Source: Vitellaria paradoxa (taxonomy: Eukaryota > Streptophyta > Magnoliopsida > Ericales > Sapotaceae). From it: a stretch of DNA of 64,000 nucleotides. The DNA is taken from assembly GCA_019916065.1 (NCBI GenBank), contig CM034241.1, positions 3,975,062-4,039,061 of the forward strand, written 5' to 3'. A program made the position numbers and the translations under genes. The notes beneath the pieces were generated by a model. That model did not search any database and was not told the DNA's origin. It saw only the letters and a program-made list of their open reading frames with translations. Each line of letters opens with the position of its first letter. Positions within the stretch are counted from its first letter, which is position 1. Below are positions 48,099-60,921 of the stretch, one piece after another.

Positions 48099-51000
48099 AG
48101 TTATTGGTGAGGAGATGTACTGGCCCTTCACCATGCGTTTTGCTGCTCTTGCAGTTGTACACTGTGAGTTGTTAGTGAATTACCTTTTCGTTTTCCCCTG
48201 ATAAGATCATAAGATCTTTGTTAAGTTTTCTATTTGTTTATTGATGTAACTCTGATGTTGTTTTGTTACTCATGATTCTATGATTACAAAATTAGTTCAT
48301 GTATAGGGTATCGTGGTCAATTGGCTTGGCAAAATTTTATAAGAACTTTGCTATTTATGGAATTGTTTGTAGATGGGCATCCATTTGACTATATTGATGA
48401 AAGCACTTGGGCTTTCTCATTAAGTTCAACATCTTTTTATCACTCAGTAATGCGGTCAACTAATCACCCTTTTCGCTCTCCTATAAATTTCCCATGACTT
48501 TCAGTGCCATTTTCTTTTGCTCATATGATTGTATGGAGAATACCTTTTTTTTTTTTTTTAATAATTTTTAATATAGGGGAAAACTTATGGAATTAAGGCC
48601 CTTTTTGGCATAGTGGCTGCTATTATATTACCATGCGCACAATTTGCTTTTAAGGCTAATTGATAATACTACAAAATTTGATACTGGGCTAAATGATAAT
48701 ATATCAAAAATAGTTGTGAGTTTGACTTGTGACATGAATATATATGTGCATATGCATCTTATGACATATGACTTGTTTATTGTCAAATGTTAATTTATTT
48801 ATTTATATATATATATTTTTTGTGAGGGGGTTTTCTCTATAACTGTGGCAAGGAAATGTTTGTGACATTTAATGGAAGAAACTTGTGGCTTGCTTGTATT
48901 GGTGGTGCAATAAATTTATAGGGACGATGGAATTCCTTGCGAGTCTTTATCTTCTTGTTTGAGACACTTGTTGGATACAACAAAAGCCGAGTTTTGGAAC
49001 ACATATATTGAATGAGTATTTGATCGCGATTAGGTAGGATGACTGCAAGCCAAACTATTCACAAACTATTCGAGCTTGGCGCAATGGCGGCTCGATTCGA
49101 AATCTACTTAAGCCACAAACTCAAGCCCAAAAAATGGCTTGCTAAAATTTTGAACTGAGCTCGAGCCACTAATTGTTTAACTTTCTAGGCTTGTGAGCTG
49201 GCTCAAAACAAACAAAATGGTGTTGTTTATTGACACCCTCACCACCAAAAACCTTCTTCTTAGCCCTTAGTAGTTTAGCCCCTAAATTGGACCTCCATAG
49301 TTTTATCCCCTCGACACTCTATTCAATCGCTCGACAAACTCACGCTTCCCCTCTCTTCAAACTCTACTCACAGTGAGTTTAACCTCAACTCCAAACCCAC
49401 CATAAATGTCAAGGATCATCAAGGCCTAGATTTTGGACACCGCTGGCCATGAAAAATTAAAAAAATTATGGGTTTATACTAATTAATCCATCTTTTTAGT
49501 TTTATAAATTTTCAAAACTTCAAACTTGTATAAATAGAGTTTCTCTACAATCATGTTGTGTTGTATTTGTGCTTTTTAGGTCATTAATACCATTTATTTA
49601 TGGTTATATCATCATATGATTCTCTGTTCCGAGGATAAGCATCCAGGGATGTCTTGTCGCACCTAATTCCATCTCGACAATCAAACACAGCAGGAAGGAT
49701 TTACAGAATTGTAATGCTCATGCCACATGTAGCGAGTCTTTAGGTTCTGTTGCAGTTGGTAATATTGATGCACTAGTGTGTTTGACTGGCTATATGGTGA
49801 AAGATTTGGTCTACAGTACCTCTTGAGATGGGAATATCATCATTTGTTGCATGTGGTGAGAAGGCCATGCACTTGGGTTGCATGGGATTTTCCTACTTGA
49901 GGAGGGTTTTGTAATATGAACTGTTGTTAGAATGTCATTGGAAGACTGTTAATGACTTGTAGATACAAGATTTTGCTAGGGGGCTTAAATTGATTATGAT
50001 ACCTTGAACTATTGAAATAACAAAGCCCGATTAATTTATAAAAGGGGTTGCATTAGTTTGGAAGTTTTGCTGCAAAGGCATGAATATAGTTGAATGAGAT
50101 ATTTGGATCTAATCAAATTAAAAGGTAATTGAGCATGACTTCGGAATGCTATGAGAATTTTTTTGTGTACTTGCAATTAAGTTGGACTGTTTATGGTAAC
50201 ATGCCATTCAACCCTTGTAGTTCTGCTTGTGCATCACTGATTTCATCGAGGAACACGGCTGAGAGAGAGCTGAATTAATAAGGTAAGGCAGTTGGCCTGC
50301 TCATCTTAATTTTCATACTATTAGTCTGTGAAGGGTTATGTGAGTGCATATAGTCAATCCATTCTTGCTTCTCATTGTATTTGTTGTACTATTACTCTAA
50401 AGTGCATGGAGGTTATGTGTGTGCATATGGATAATCCACTCTTGCCTCCGATCTGATCGATATTCTTCGTCCTGGGCCGTTTTTCAATTATGTTGTGACC
50501 GAAGGACTATAGTCAATTCCAAATTTAAAATGATCCAAGTATAATTATATGACTACTGGGGGCTTTCGCCATCTTGTGGTAGTTACGAAGTGATATTTGA
50601 TCTTGGTGATTTTAATGTTCTTGAGTTTCTGAATTATTATATTGATGTTGCGCTGTTTGATGCAATCAGGATTATTTTTGTTTGATGATGAGGAACCACC
50701 CTAAGGTAGGGCCAAGTTGGACCTAGACCTAGATAATAAAGTTCGAGTTTGTGAATCATTTCACAGGACCTACAAACCGGGCAAGTCTAGACTTATGCTC
50801 GTGTGGATGGCTCTTACAGCCCGTTTGGATGAAGAGAAATGGGAAGAAAAGAAGAGAAGAAATATTTTGAAACTCAACTCTTGTTTGTGAGTTTTTCTGG
50901 GAAAAGAAAAGAAATGGAAAGAAAAATTATTGGTTAGTTTTTAAAATTTTCATCTTCTCAATAGTGGGAAGAAATGGAGAGAAGAGAAAAGTTATTTAAT

Positions 51001-52210
51001 AAAAATTTCAAATGATGCATTTACCCATGAAATAAAGAATAAGAAAAAAATTACAAATATGTCTTAGTACAAATTAAACCCTCTTAATTTCATCACTTCT
51101 ATAGGTTTTTTCTACCACTTCTGTTTCACAGCTTAGGTAAGTTCTTTTTTTTTTTTTGTTTTTTTTTTCTTTTTTTTCAATAAAGTTCTACTCTGGTTTT
51201 TTTTGGGTCGTTCAATCATGTTTCAAGGCTTTGGTTTCATATTCCTTATGTGTGTGTGGATGTGTATGTATATGTATATGTATTTCAACCATTTCAAGGT
51301 ACGCCATTGTTTTTTTTTTGGATAGCAGCGTTCTTCGTTGAAGTTTCTTTTTTTTTTTTTTCAATGTTGTTATTTGTATTTTTGTGCAGTACTTTTCAGT
51401 TTATTTGTTTTTTTTGCTTGATGTGCTGATACTTTATTTGCTAATAATATAGGGAGGTTTATTTATTTATAATATAAGGTTATAGCAGTAAAATAATAAT
51501 AGACATTTTCTTTTCTTTTCATTTCTTCTCAAGTCACAAACAAGAAGAAAGAAAATAATTATCTTTTTTTCTCCAAAATTCTCAAACAAATGGAAAGAAA
51601 ACTATTATCATTTCTCTTTTTTTCTCTACTCTCTTAATTAATGTTTTCTTTTCTTTTCTTTTCTTTTCTTTTCTTTTTTTCTCCTAAACTCACAAAGGGA
51701 GCATTAAGGGGATGCATCCTCAGTGGGACTCACCCTTGAGACTCATTGTGCCTACCATTTGCTCAACACTTATCTCACGCCCTACCACCACTAAAGTTAC
51801 CTCCAAGGTTATGCTTAATTTGCATATTTACATGGAAGCATTGAATAAAAGGGCACCATAGAACTGAATGGTCTGATGTACAATATTTCGGCTCTTTTAG
51901 AATAAGATAGCTTTGCTTATATTTTATGGCATGGCTGTTTGGGCTCTTTTGGTGAATTTGTGTTGTCCTTGCAAAATTAATGGAGAATATCTCAAGTTTG
52001 AGGTCAAATCGTGTTATGAGGATATGATTGGTAGAGGAGGAAGAGAATTTCCAAGGGAAAAAATGTGTGGAAGAGTTGGGCATCATCAAAGGTTGTGTTT
52101 TTTGTTTGGTGTTCGTTGCACGGTAGAACTTCGATATTTGATAATTTTATTAGGAGGCGGTTATGTTGGTGAATTTGTGTTGTCTTTGTAAAAGTGATAG
52201 ATAATTTATT
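48099..52210. other. 3' flank of the GPR107-like gene and intergenic DNA
   Basis: The first few hundred bases are probably 3' UTR. No further gene is recognised. A possible large foldback (about 50811-51700) and a (TTTTC)n run (about 51644-51678) lie within. Short frames at 51775-52250 on both strands have no domain. Confidence 0.5.
50811..51700. mobile_element. Possible large foldback element
   Basis: The left part is purine-rich (cccgtttggatgaagagaaatgggaag), the right part pyrimidine-rich (ttctcttttttt... ctcctaaactcacaaaggga). The inner strings ctcttgtttgtgagtttttc and, inverted, cttgtttgtgacttgagaag pair imperfectly. The ends are not sharply defined. Confidence 0.3.
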
Positions 52211-52211
52211 A

Positions 52212-52366
52212 AGGAGTGTTTGGTTGGTCAAAATTAACCAATTAACCAAAATTCACTAATTTTTACCAATGTTTTTTGCACTTTTTTCTAATCAAATTCT
52301 ACCACATATCACTTTTACATCAAATATTTGTACTTTTATTGTATTTTTGACTAACCAAACACTCCC
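52212..52366. mobile_element. Tourist-like MITE (PIF/Harbinger type)
   Basis: A 155-bp element. The left end aggagtgtttggttggtcaa pairs with the opposite strand of the right end, gggagtgtttggttagtcaa, about 17 of 20 positions. Flanking TTA at 52209-52211 and 52367-52369 forms the 3-bp target-site duplication of this superfamily. No coding content. Confidence 0.85.
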
Positions 52367-52369
52367 TTA

Positions 52370-54243
52370 GTCATCTTTTTATTGAGTTCTAGAGTGAATT
52401 GGGTATTCCTTGAGGCAAAACACACTTTTGAGAGTTGGTGGGGGTGCTTGTATGCCATAAAGAAAAATAAGAGGTCGATGTCTTATATCTTTTTGTCTTT
52501 TGTGGTTAATTTGGAGGGAGTGTGATAGACGATGTTTTTAGAATACTGAAATTTCTTTGTATAGATTGAAAAGTATGTTCTTATCTGTCGCAACGGCAAG
52601 CATTTGACATAATATGGTTCCCTAGCGCGGCGATGAAACGTTCTGGAGTCCACGAACATGACCTTGAATTCACAAGCACCAAAAGCACACCAAGTTATGA
52701 ATTTTACTAATTGAAAGAATGTATTGAATGGATAAAATTGATTACAAGGTTATTATTTATAAAACAAAAATAAACTAACCCATGCAGACTTGAGATCGGT
52801 TTTCCAGATTTTCTAATAGAATTTTCTTAGTCAAACTATGAGAATAAATGCAATCTTAATCTTAAAGGGATTACAGTATGGATTTGGGTCCAAAAATAAA
52901 GAGAATTAATTAAAATAAACTTCTAAACTAATCCTAAACAAAAATAAGATGAAGAAATCCATTCTTAACCTGAAAAATCTCGACTGCTGAAGGCTTAGCA
53001 TTTGGATGGGCAAACTTGCGTCTGGATACAAGAGTGAAATATGGGCTATTTTGTTCGGGCCGTCAGAATGGATTTTGGTAGAGACAATCTGTTGTCAAAA
53101 CGCCAAACGGGGTAAATGGCTTATTCTGGGTTCCGTCGTAAACTTTTGCCATTTTCGATTCCTCTTACCATTTAATCTCTCCCACAATTCGTGAACTCTT
53201 TTACCGTGCGTCTTACATCATTGTCTATTATGTTTTTTTTTTGGGTAATTTCATTGTCTATTATGTTTAGTTGACTATCTGAGGGATTAGAACAGAATGG
53301 GTACACATGCTTTTGCATTTTGTGGGGCATTGGGGGATTTAGAGTGACTCTTAAATCTGGCATTAATCTTGTACTCGGTATCCCCTTGATGCTTTAAATT
53401 AATAATACAAAGGAAGGAAAGAAAAAGCAATGGCATGTTATAATGCCATGAAATAATGACATAAACGTCTGTAGCTGACAATTTAGAATTCCGTGTTCTT
53501 GAATAACTTTGGGTTTGGTTCTTTCTTTGATTGAATTCATTTTACAGAATCTCATTGGCGAATGATGTGTAAATGCTCTCTTATCATATTTGACTACTAT
53601 AGTCCATCAACTTGAGCCTTGATTTTGAATTAATTTTGAAGCTCCAAGACTGGGATTTGCTTTAAGAGTATGCTTTTTCAGGCTGTCATGCTGCAACTGA
53701 TCATTTAAGATGACAAAAAGGGCTAATAAAATTGGCCGAAGGATAAAAAGAACATCCATCATTTGTTTTAGGGCTGATTATCAATCACAAGGAGAATTTT
53801 GAAGGATGTTGCTGGGAAAATTAAAGTGAGATGGATGAAGTGCTCTGTGTGTTTTTCTTTTTTTGTTTTTTTTTTTTTTGGTTTTTGGGGGGGGGGGGGG
53901 CTTTGTAGTAGTCTGTAGTATGTACATAACTATGAATTTGAAATAAAAACTTCTTCAACAGTAATATGACTAGCCTTGCTTTGTAGATAGCTTAAATATG
54001 TTTACTAAATGAGCATGGTCACAATGCAGGTGCTGAAACTGGTGTATAGAAACAAATAACAAAACTAGAATGAGTCATCCAGGCAATGCCAGTTTAAAAA
54101 AAAGAAAGAAAAAATAAAGTAAAATCCATAATGGTTGAGTTTGTGCAATGAAGACCTGTCATTGCATTGGTGTAACAGTGAGAGTAATCAATTTTCAAGG
54201 TCTTCTGTGGGTGAGGGGGGAAGACCCATTAGGATGCTGGTGG
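52370..54243. other. Intergenic, no gene recognised
   Basis: Moderately complex DNA without assignable exons. A patch at 52560-52680 (ctgtcgcaacggcaagcattt and following) and one at 52975-53230 may be retroelement pieces, but no ends or protein motifs are visible. A poly-T plus G run lies at about 53858-53900. Confidence 0.45.
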
Positions 54244-55290
54244 TTAAGGCGTCGTTTGGTAACGTTTCCGTTTTCTATTTATATTTTCAAAATTTTGTAA
54301 ACTCGCAATAGAAACATGTTTGATAAACCTGTTTACGTTTTTTTGTTTCTAAAAAAAATGAAAACATAAACAGAAAAACGTAAATAGAAAAAATGTATTT
54401 TCATTCTAATTTTCTTTTCTGTCGCCAATATTTTGTCAATTTTAAAACTTTGTCTATTTTTGTTACATTACATAAAAATAAAATATTTTATTCAAATATT
54501 TTATTAAAATAATTTATTTTAATAAATAATATAATTAAATTTAATAAATTAAATTAATTATATAAATTAATATAAATTATTTTTAATAAATAATAAAACT
54601 AAATTAATTAATTTAATTTAATTTAATAATCAATTACTACTACATTATCTGAAATAAATATCATAATTAATTTATTTAATTTAATAATTAAATTAATTTA
54701 TATAAAATAATTAATAATAAATAATTAAATTACGTTAATTTTAATTTAATTTAATAATAATTATTAAATTATTTTAAATAAATATCATAATTAAATTAAA
54801 TTATCTATGATTTAATTAATTTAATTTATGTAAAATATATTTTATTGAATTATTTTAATAAATAATTAAATTAATTTAATTAATTTAAAAATAAATAATT
54901 TAATTTAATAATTAATCTAACTTAATTATTTATTCAATATGAAATATATTTATTAAATTATTTTTAATAAATAATACAATTTAATATATTTTATATTTAT
55001 TGAATTAAATTATTTTAATAAATAATTTACTGTATTAATTTAATTAATTATATTAATTTAATTAAATTGATATAAAATATATTTTATTAAGTTCTATTAA
55101 TTTTTTAAAACTAATAAAATCAAATATATTTCTAAAATAAAAAATTAATAATTATAAACAAACTTGTAATTCCAAATGTAGTTTTAGTTTTCATTTTAGA
55201 AAAAATAAACGGTAACAGAGAATAAAAAATAGAAAACGACAATAGAAAAATAATAACAAAAAAACGACAGCGTTGTCAAACGGCCCTAAA
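54244..55290. mobile_element. Large A+T-rich TIR element (non-autonomous)
   Basis: The left end is ttaaggcgtcgtttggtaac, and the right end on the opposite strand is tttagggccgtttgacaac. Subterminal strings gttttctattt and, at the right, aaatagaaaac extend the inverted symmetry. The interior (54470-55150) is almost exclusively A and T, with recurring attaaattattttaataaata units. It shares ends and interior with 24738-25708 and the start of the window. Confidence 0.7.
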
Positions 55291-57094
55291 CATTTGCTAG
55301 TACAAACTTCATGATGCTAGATAGAGCATACTGCTTGTATAAACTTCATGACTCAAAGTATGATGCCAGATAGAGCAACTGGTGAAATGCAAGTAATGGA
55401 ATTGATTCCAATAATTGGGATAAAGACTATTGTGCTGACTTCAAGAGAGACTTTGGGTTCCGGTTATGGAGGAAATTGGAGTGTGTCCTTGTGAATGCAA
55501 CTAAGAACAAACAATGGCAATACGAGCCTGGCTTTATGTCTCTAATGGACATTGGATAGAAGTTTTAATACTCGGGGGTAGACAGAAATTCCAGATTTTC
55601 ATTTGGCAGTTTCTTGAGCATACATCTCATTTGTTGCGTCTAAATTAGGTTTTGTGGGCTGTTACATATAGAGGAGGCATAATGGCAGTTGGAAAGGGAA
55701 AAAAAAAAAAAAAATAGTTTAGTTTTCTTGTATGTTTTCACAGGAATAGGACTAGGCACCTGCTGATTACTTTCCCTTATCAACCAACTGTAAACACTAT
55801 TAGACATACACACACACACACACGCACACACGCACTGTTTATTTTCCCTGCTACTATGATTGTCACCTTGGAAATTTCAAAAGCGTTCTGTATTAAGTTT
55901 TGTGCAGACTGTTTGTTAAGGGCTTGTTTTCAGCTAACCAAACTGAATTTGATTGGATGAAGATAGATGGGTATGCTTTACTGAGGCAAAGTTACAACTT
56001 ACATGTGGTCTTTCTTCTGTGCAGACGTGCACAAAGTGTATTGTGGATGGTAGAAAAGAGTATCAATAGATATACAATGAATGAATAAGGGAGAGAGAGA
56101 GAGAGAGAGAGAGGATCTTGATGCCAAAATTTCTCTATTATTTGTTCAAGTTGTTTGTATATTATCTATTTGCACTGTGCTAGTGTATGTACGCATAAAC
56201 CCATTTGGAAGGAGAATCTTATGTTGGGTCATAATGATGGGCTCTTCTATTTATTTTTTACGCTAATTTTATACAACACATCCATGTTTGTATATGATCA
56301 TTATGATCCAAGTAAAATTATCCTTCCTAGTGGCTTTTGGTTTATGTTTTTGCCAGTATGTAAATCTTCTACTTCCAAGGGTAGTATGGGGTTTTAAGTT
56401 ATGTTTATCTTTGTTGTTAAAAGTCCCTTTAATTATAAGAAAATTAAAAGTAGACGAATCACCAGTTGTAACAAGTACTACGGAGTTATATTTATTTATT
56501 TTTGTATTTTGTTTTAAAAAATAAATATTTTTATTGTATGATAAATTATTTTTATATTTTATTTTAAGTGTAGCTTGAAGTATTTACTGTAAGTATGTTT
56601 AACTTTAAATAAATATATTATTTTTAGAATGGTTAGGAGATTGGAGATCATTCACTATTTCTCTTAGAAAATATCTTTATTAATTATAATAATGTAAAAC
56701 AGAAGGCATTCAACTACGGAGTTGAATCAGTGGACGGGCCTTTGTTTTTGACCTTCTAGTAGTCCAACAACCTTTTGACTGCGACGACAAGTGTGTGCGA
56801 GAATTCTTTCGCCCTTTTATCTCTAAATTGCCCCATCTGTGTCCTACTTAATTAAATAATTTATATCCTACTAATTAAATCAGCACAAGCAAAACAATAC
56901 CCGTCAATCAGTGTGATAATAACACGTAGAAACTACTTACCAAAAAAAAAAAAAAAAACACGTAGAAACTATTTTTAAATAATTTAACTACAAAGTATAT
57001 ATATATATAATATATGAATATGTAAGGCATGACGCTTTTGTCTACGTGGGATCTGGATTAAGACAGCATTTCGACTTAAAACTCTAAAGAAATA
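55291..57094. other. Intergenic, no gene recognised
   Basis: Short frames between 55640 and 56524 overlap (CA)n and (GA)n microsatellites (55808-55834, 56090-56113) and show no domains. Confidence 0.5.
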
Positions 57095-57099
57095 ACTTT

Positions 57100-57235
57100 G
57101 GTGCGTTTGCGGAACTGATGTTAAAAATTTTTAAAAATTATTAACTTTTTATTTTACTGTACAAATTACAAATTCACAAATTATCTGAAATTATTTCACT
57201 TGATTTCATTTTTTGTCAGTCTAAATGACAAATGT
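57100..57235. mobile_element. MITE-like element
   Basis: Contains tttttattttactgtacaaattacaaattcacaaattatct and ends gtcagtctaaatgaca. Same family as 57811-57935 and 15110-15270. Confidence 0.45.
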
Positions 57236-57681
57236 GGTACAAAATTTACCATTAATATATATATATATATGTATATATTAATTGGATAAATTTTATAACT
57301 CAACTCAATAAAGTAAAAATTTAATCCCAAATTAGTTGATATCACCTGCATAAATTATTTTCTTCTATTTATTTTTGTTAAGAGTTGTATTATTTGAAAG
57401 TAGATATATATTATTTTATTTTATAATTTGATCAGTTTATATATATAATTTTAGGTTTACATTTTACCTATTTGTATATCTCTTATTTGATAGGGGTGGT
57501 CATTATGTCTGAAATTTTAGTACTCGACTAATTAAGTCAACCCGAACCCAACCGATTGTTATTCGTGTCAGAATACACAGTAGTACTAATCCAACCTGTT
57601 TATTATTTGTGTAATATGACACGATTCATATAAATTACTTAATGTTAGGTCATGTTAGGTTGACGCGTGTAACACTATAGG

Positions 57682-57804
57682 TTCCGAGCGTGACTCGCAA
57701 CTCAAGTGGTAAGAGTCTTGTTCTACTTGCTCATGATGCGGGTTCAATTCTTCGAGATTCCCTTTCCCCTATCCCATGATAATGTACTAAAAAAAAAAAA
57801 AAAA
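57682..57804 (+). mobile_element. Short tRNA-derived SINE
   Basis: About 123 bp. It has an A-box-like region gcaactcaagtggtaagag, a B box gcgggttcaattcttc, a pyrimidine-rich body and a poly(A) tail. It is bounded by the 8-bp duplication actatagg at 57674-57681 and 57805-57812. Confidence 0.75.
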
Positions 57805-57810
57805 ACTATA

Positions 57811-57935
57811 GGCTTTGTTTAGTTTGTTATAAACTTATAAAAATTTCTGAAAATCTCAAATTATTGACTTTTTATTTCACTGCACGAATTATGAACTTAC
57901 AACTTATCTCACTTTTTATCACTCTAAACACACTC
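57811..57935. mobile_element. MITE-like element directly after the SINE tail
   Basis: Reads ggctttgtttagtttgttataaac, then ttatttcactgcacgaattatgaacttacaacttatctcac and tcactctaaacacact. A clear relative lies at 57100-57235. The SINE seems to have inserted at its left end. Confidence 0.5.
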
Positions 57936-60650
57936 ATAAATGATATATAACATGTCAATTCAAAAAATATATGAGTAAAAAAATAAATATTTTTATCATT
58001 AGAAAAAAAAAACACACAAACGGCACAAAGTATACAAAATATTGTAATTAAATATAATCAAATATGGAGTTTAATACAATGGTATAAATCATATAATATG
58101 TATAGGCAACTATTAGTGTAAACTTAAATACAATACAAAAATTAAATCGCTTTATATTTGCATATATTAAACAAAATACAAATTGAACTATTTCGTGTTT
58201 ATTACATTTAATTATTCAAGTTTAAACGTGTAAAATTCAAGTGACTCGGCTTTGCTACTAACCCAACTTGTTATATTCGTATGAGTTGAGCCTTTATGAC
58301 TTGAACTCAATTTATACTCGATGTCAACCTACTAATTTTGTATTGGGTTCGAGTCGTATATACGTATCGTGTTAGAAATTGCAACCCTTAATATTTAAAT
58401 TTATCATATTTTCATATCATTACAATTTTAGGTTGACTTTAAATATAAATAAATCATCTTAATCAATTTTTTTTTAATTTTTAACTAGATGAATTTGAAA
58501 TTAATTTACAGAGAATATGAACCTCCATACGTACCTACGATATACTACTCAATGTACGTATAGATCGCAAAGCAAATGATTTTAATAAGACTAAATAACA
58601 AAGGTTGAAAAATGCCTCATCAGTTTTCGTGAAGAGATGAAGGCGTGTCGAGAGCAGATTAGGAAGGTGTTGGACCACTTTCAGCCATTGGAAAATGATG
58701 GCTAATTAATGCTTTTATTTAATTGAACTTTGATTGTATATAAAAACTTAAAAATTAAGCTTCTGTTTGCTTACTTGCTCAAGCAGTGTGCTTTATATAT
58801 ATATATATATATATAATTACTCTCATTTTTTTTCTTTTTACTAACTATTTTTTAGAGTATTATTAATCAATTAGTTCAAAGATAATTTTAACTTTTGATT
58901 TCTCAAACATTTCTTCATTACTTTTTTTTTAATATCAATATTTTTAATGTATATATATATATATTAAATCAAAAAAGCTAATAGTAATTTAGTTTGATTA
59001 TATATGCTTGTCATATGGAACGTTAGATTTCTATTCAAGCTTCGTGACATATTTTTTCATTAAGGTCTCATTTGGTAAAATTTTTGTTTATTATTTTTGT
59101 TGTTTATGTTTATAAATTTTCGTTTGTTTTTTTTCTTCCTTTTTATTTTTTTCTCCACTAATTAATCCTCACTCCAACAACACTTTTTAGGAGAGTAATG
59201 TGCATCCAACCTATTGAAATAATTTGATATATATTATTGTGTTCATTTCTTAACAATTTAAAGATTTTGGAACAATTGGTTCTTTAAGATGATATCAAAG
59301 CGAGTTTTTAACTGTGTCACATTACAATTCATACTGTGTCTATATCTATGCGAGCCAATATACTATTAGAAATTGTCTCACATCGCATGTTAAAAAGTTA
59401 TTCTCTTATTTAAGAGATGAAAATTTTTCACCTTACCACCTAAATTTATCTAAGTTTTAAAGTTGAAACTCTCATATTTATGTGTTGTTGGGTTTTTTTT
59501 AACACAACCAAATTGACACCAAAGTGTTTGGATTGCGGGAAAGTGGAGGAAGATGGGACCTGATTTTTAAGTATTGCTGTGATGAGGCTTCCATTGATTA
59601 CAATTAATATTCCGGGTGTAATTTTTACGTACCGCTAAATAATATAAAGCAGAGGCCATTCAAACTTTTATGCAACAGTATTTTTTATTTTTTTATTTTT
59701 TCTGTTAGAAATATACATAAAAATTGTCTACATTAATAGAAAGTTAAGCCACAAGTACGTGGTTAATATTGGGAGCTATGAAGTTGTAAAAATTAGTATA
59801 AATTTATAAAAGTTATATTCTTATAATTCGTGCTGTGAATAAAAATTTCAAATTTTATATAAATTTATAAAAATTGGTGAAGTTTTATAGAGTTTCAAAC
59901 GGGTGTTTAATACGGTACGAGTAATAAATTCACCGGCTTAACTTACTTTTGAGTGATAATGTATACATTTATTATATATATATATATATCGTCACCTACC
60001 AAAGGAAGATTGCAAATGTTGTTAAACTCCTAACAAATGGTATTAGAGATTGCATGAGCGGTGGGAGATGATGCACATAGAAAAATCCTCCGCAGAACCC
60101 ATAATTGAACGTCCGTGTGTGGATGCAATGCTGGCTAAAAGTGTGGTGGAAACCACATAACTTTCGTCCCTAAATTAAATAAAATTATTTGTGAAAGAGA
60201 TTATAGATAGATATCATAGATTACTTGTTAAATTCAAAGCTCACCTGTTTGGTCATAAAAATTCGTTATAAACACAGTACCCAACAGTAGGGGCGGCTCT
60301 ATATTATAGTTGGTGGAAGTAGTTGAACTTTTCACTCAATAGAAAATTTAAAAAAAAAAAATTTACATTTAAAATATTTTAATAACTTTGATCCCATTAA
60401 ATTTTGTTTGTGAACTCATTAAAATAATTAAAAAATACTATTGTTCACATATTTTTTTTCAAAAATTTTAGTATCAATTATTAAGACGTCTGTTTATTTT
60501 GTTTATTATTTTATAATTATTAATTAAATTTTTATATAATTTTATCATCTAAAATTTATAGAGTCGCCACTATCATAAGCGAAGCACTTGCCATTTAGAT
60601 AGAGAAAGGAAAGTCTCACAACAATTTTCGACACCATGAAAGCTAGAAGA
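57936..60650. other. Intergenic, with copy A of a segmental duplication
   Basis: No gene recognised. A segment at about 58550-59050 is duplicated at about 61830-62430. TA runs lie at 58793-58815 and near 58950-58966. Confidence 0.5.
58550..58710 (+). repeat. Diverged duplication, copy A (partner 61850-62070)
   Basis: Shares gcaaatgat, cagttttcgtgaagagatga, ggcgtgtcgagag/agcgtgccgatggg and cactttcagccatt with the 61.85-62.07 kb copy in the same order. On the minus strand both copies begin ATGGCTGAAA, but neither keeps an open frame of any length there. Confidence 0.7.
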
Positions 60651-60921
60651 GGGTTCCAGGGGGCTGTAGCGAAATTCATTACAGGGGCTGTAGTGAAAAA
60701 TCAAAGATTGAGGTTTGATTGTTTTTAATCGAATGGTTCTAATTTAATTTAATTAAAATTATTTTTAAAATAAAAATAAAAGTAAAAAAAATCTGATTAG
60801 AATACAATTAATGTAAAATGTAAAAAATCACATATTATTAAAGTGAAAATGAATCTCAACCCTTCATTTTTTTACTGCAGCCCCTGTAGTGGATTTCTTC
60901 ACTGCAACCCACTAAAACCCA
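60651..60921. mobile_element. hAT-like MITE with 8-bp target-site duplication
   Basis: Long imperfect inverted repeats. The left end gggggctgtagcgaaattca and acaggggctgtagtgaaaaa pair with the opposite strand of the right end, gggttgcagtgaagaaatcc and acaggggctgcagtaaaaaa. The direct repeat ctagaaga at 60643-60650 and 60922-60929 is the 8-bp duplication expected of hAT transposition. The interior is A/T-rich and non-coding. Confidence 0.7.
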
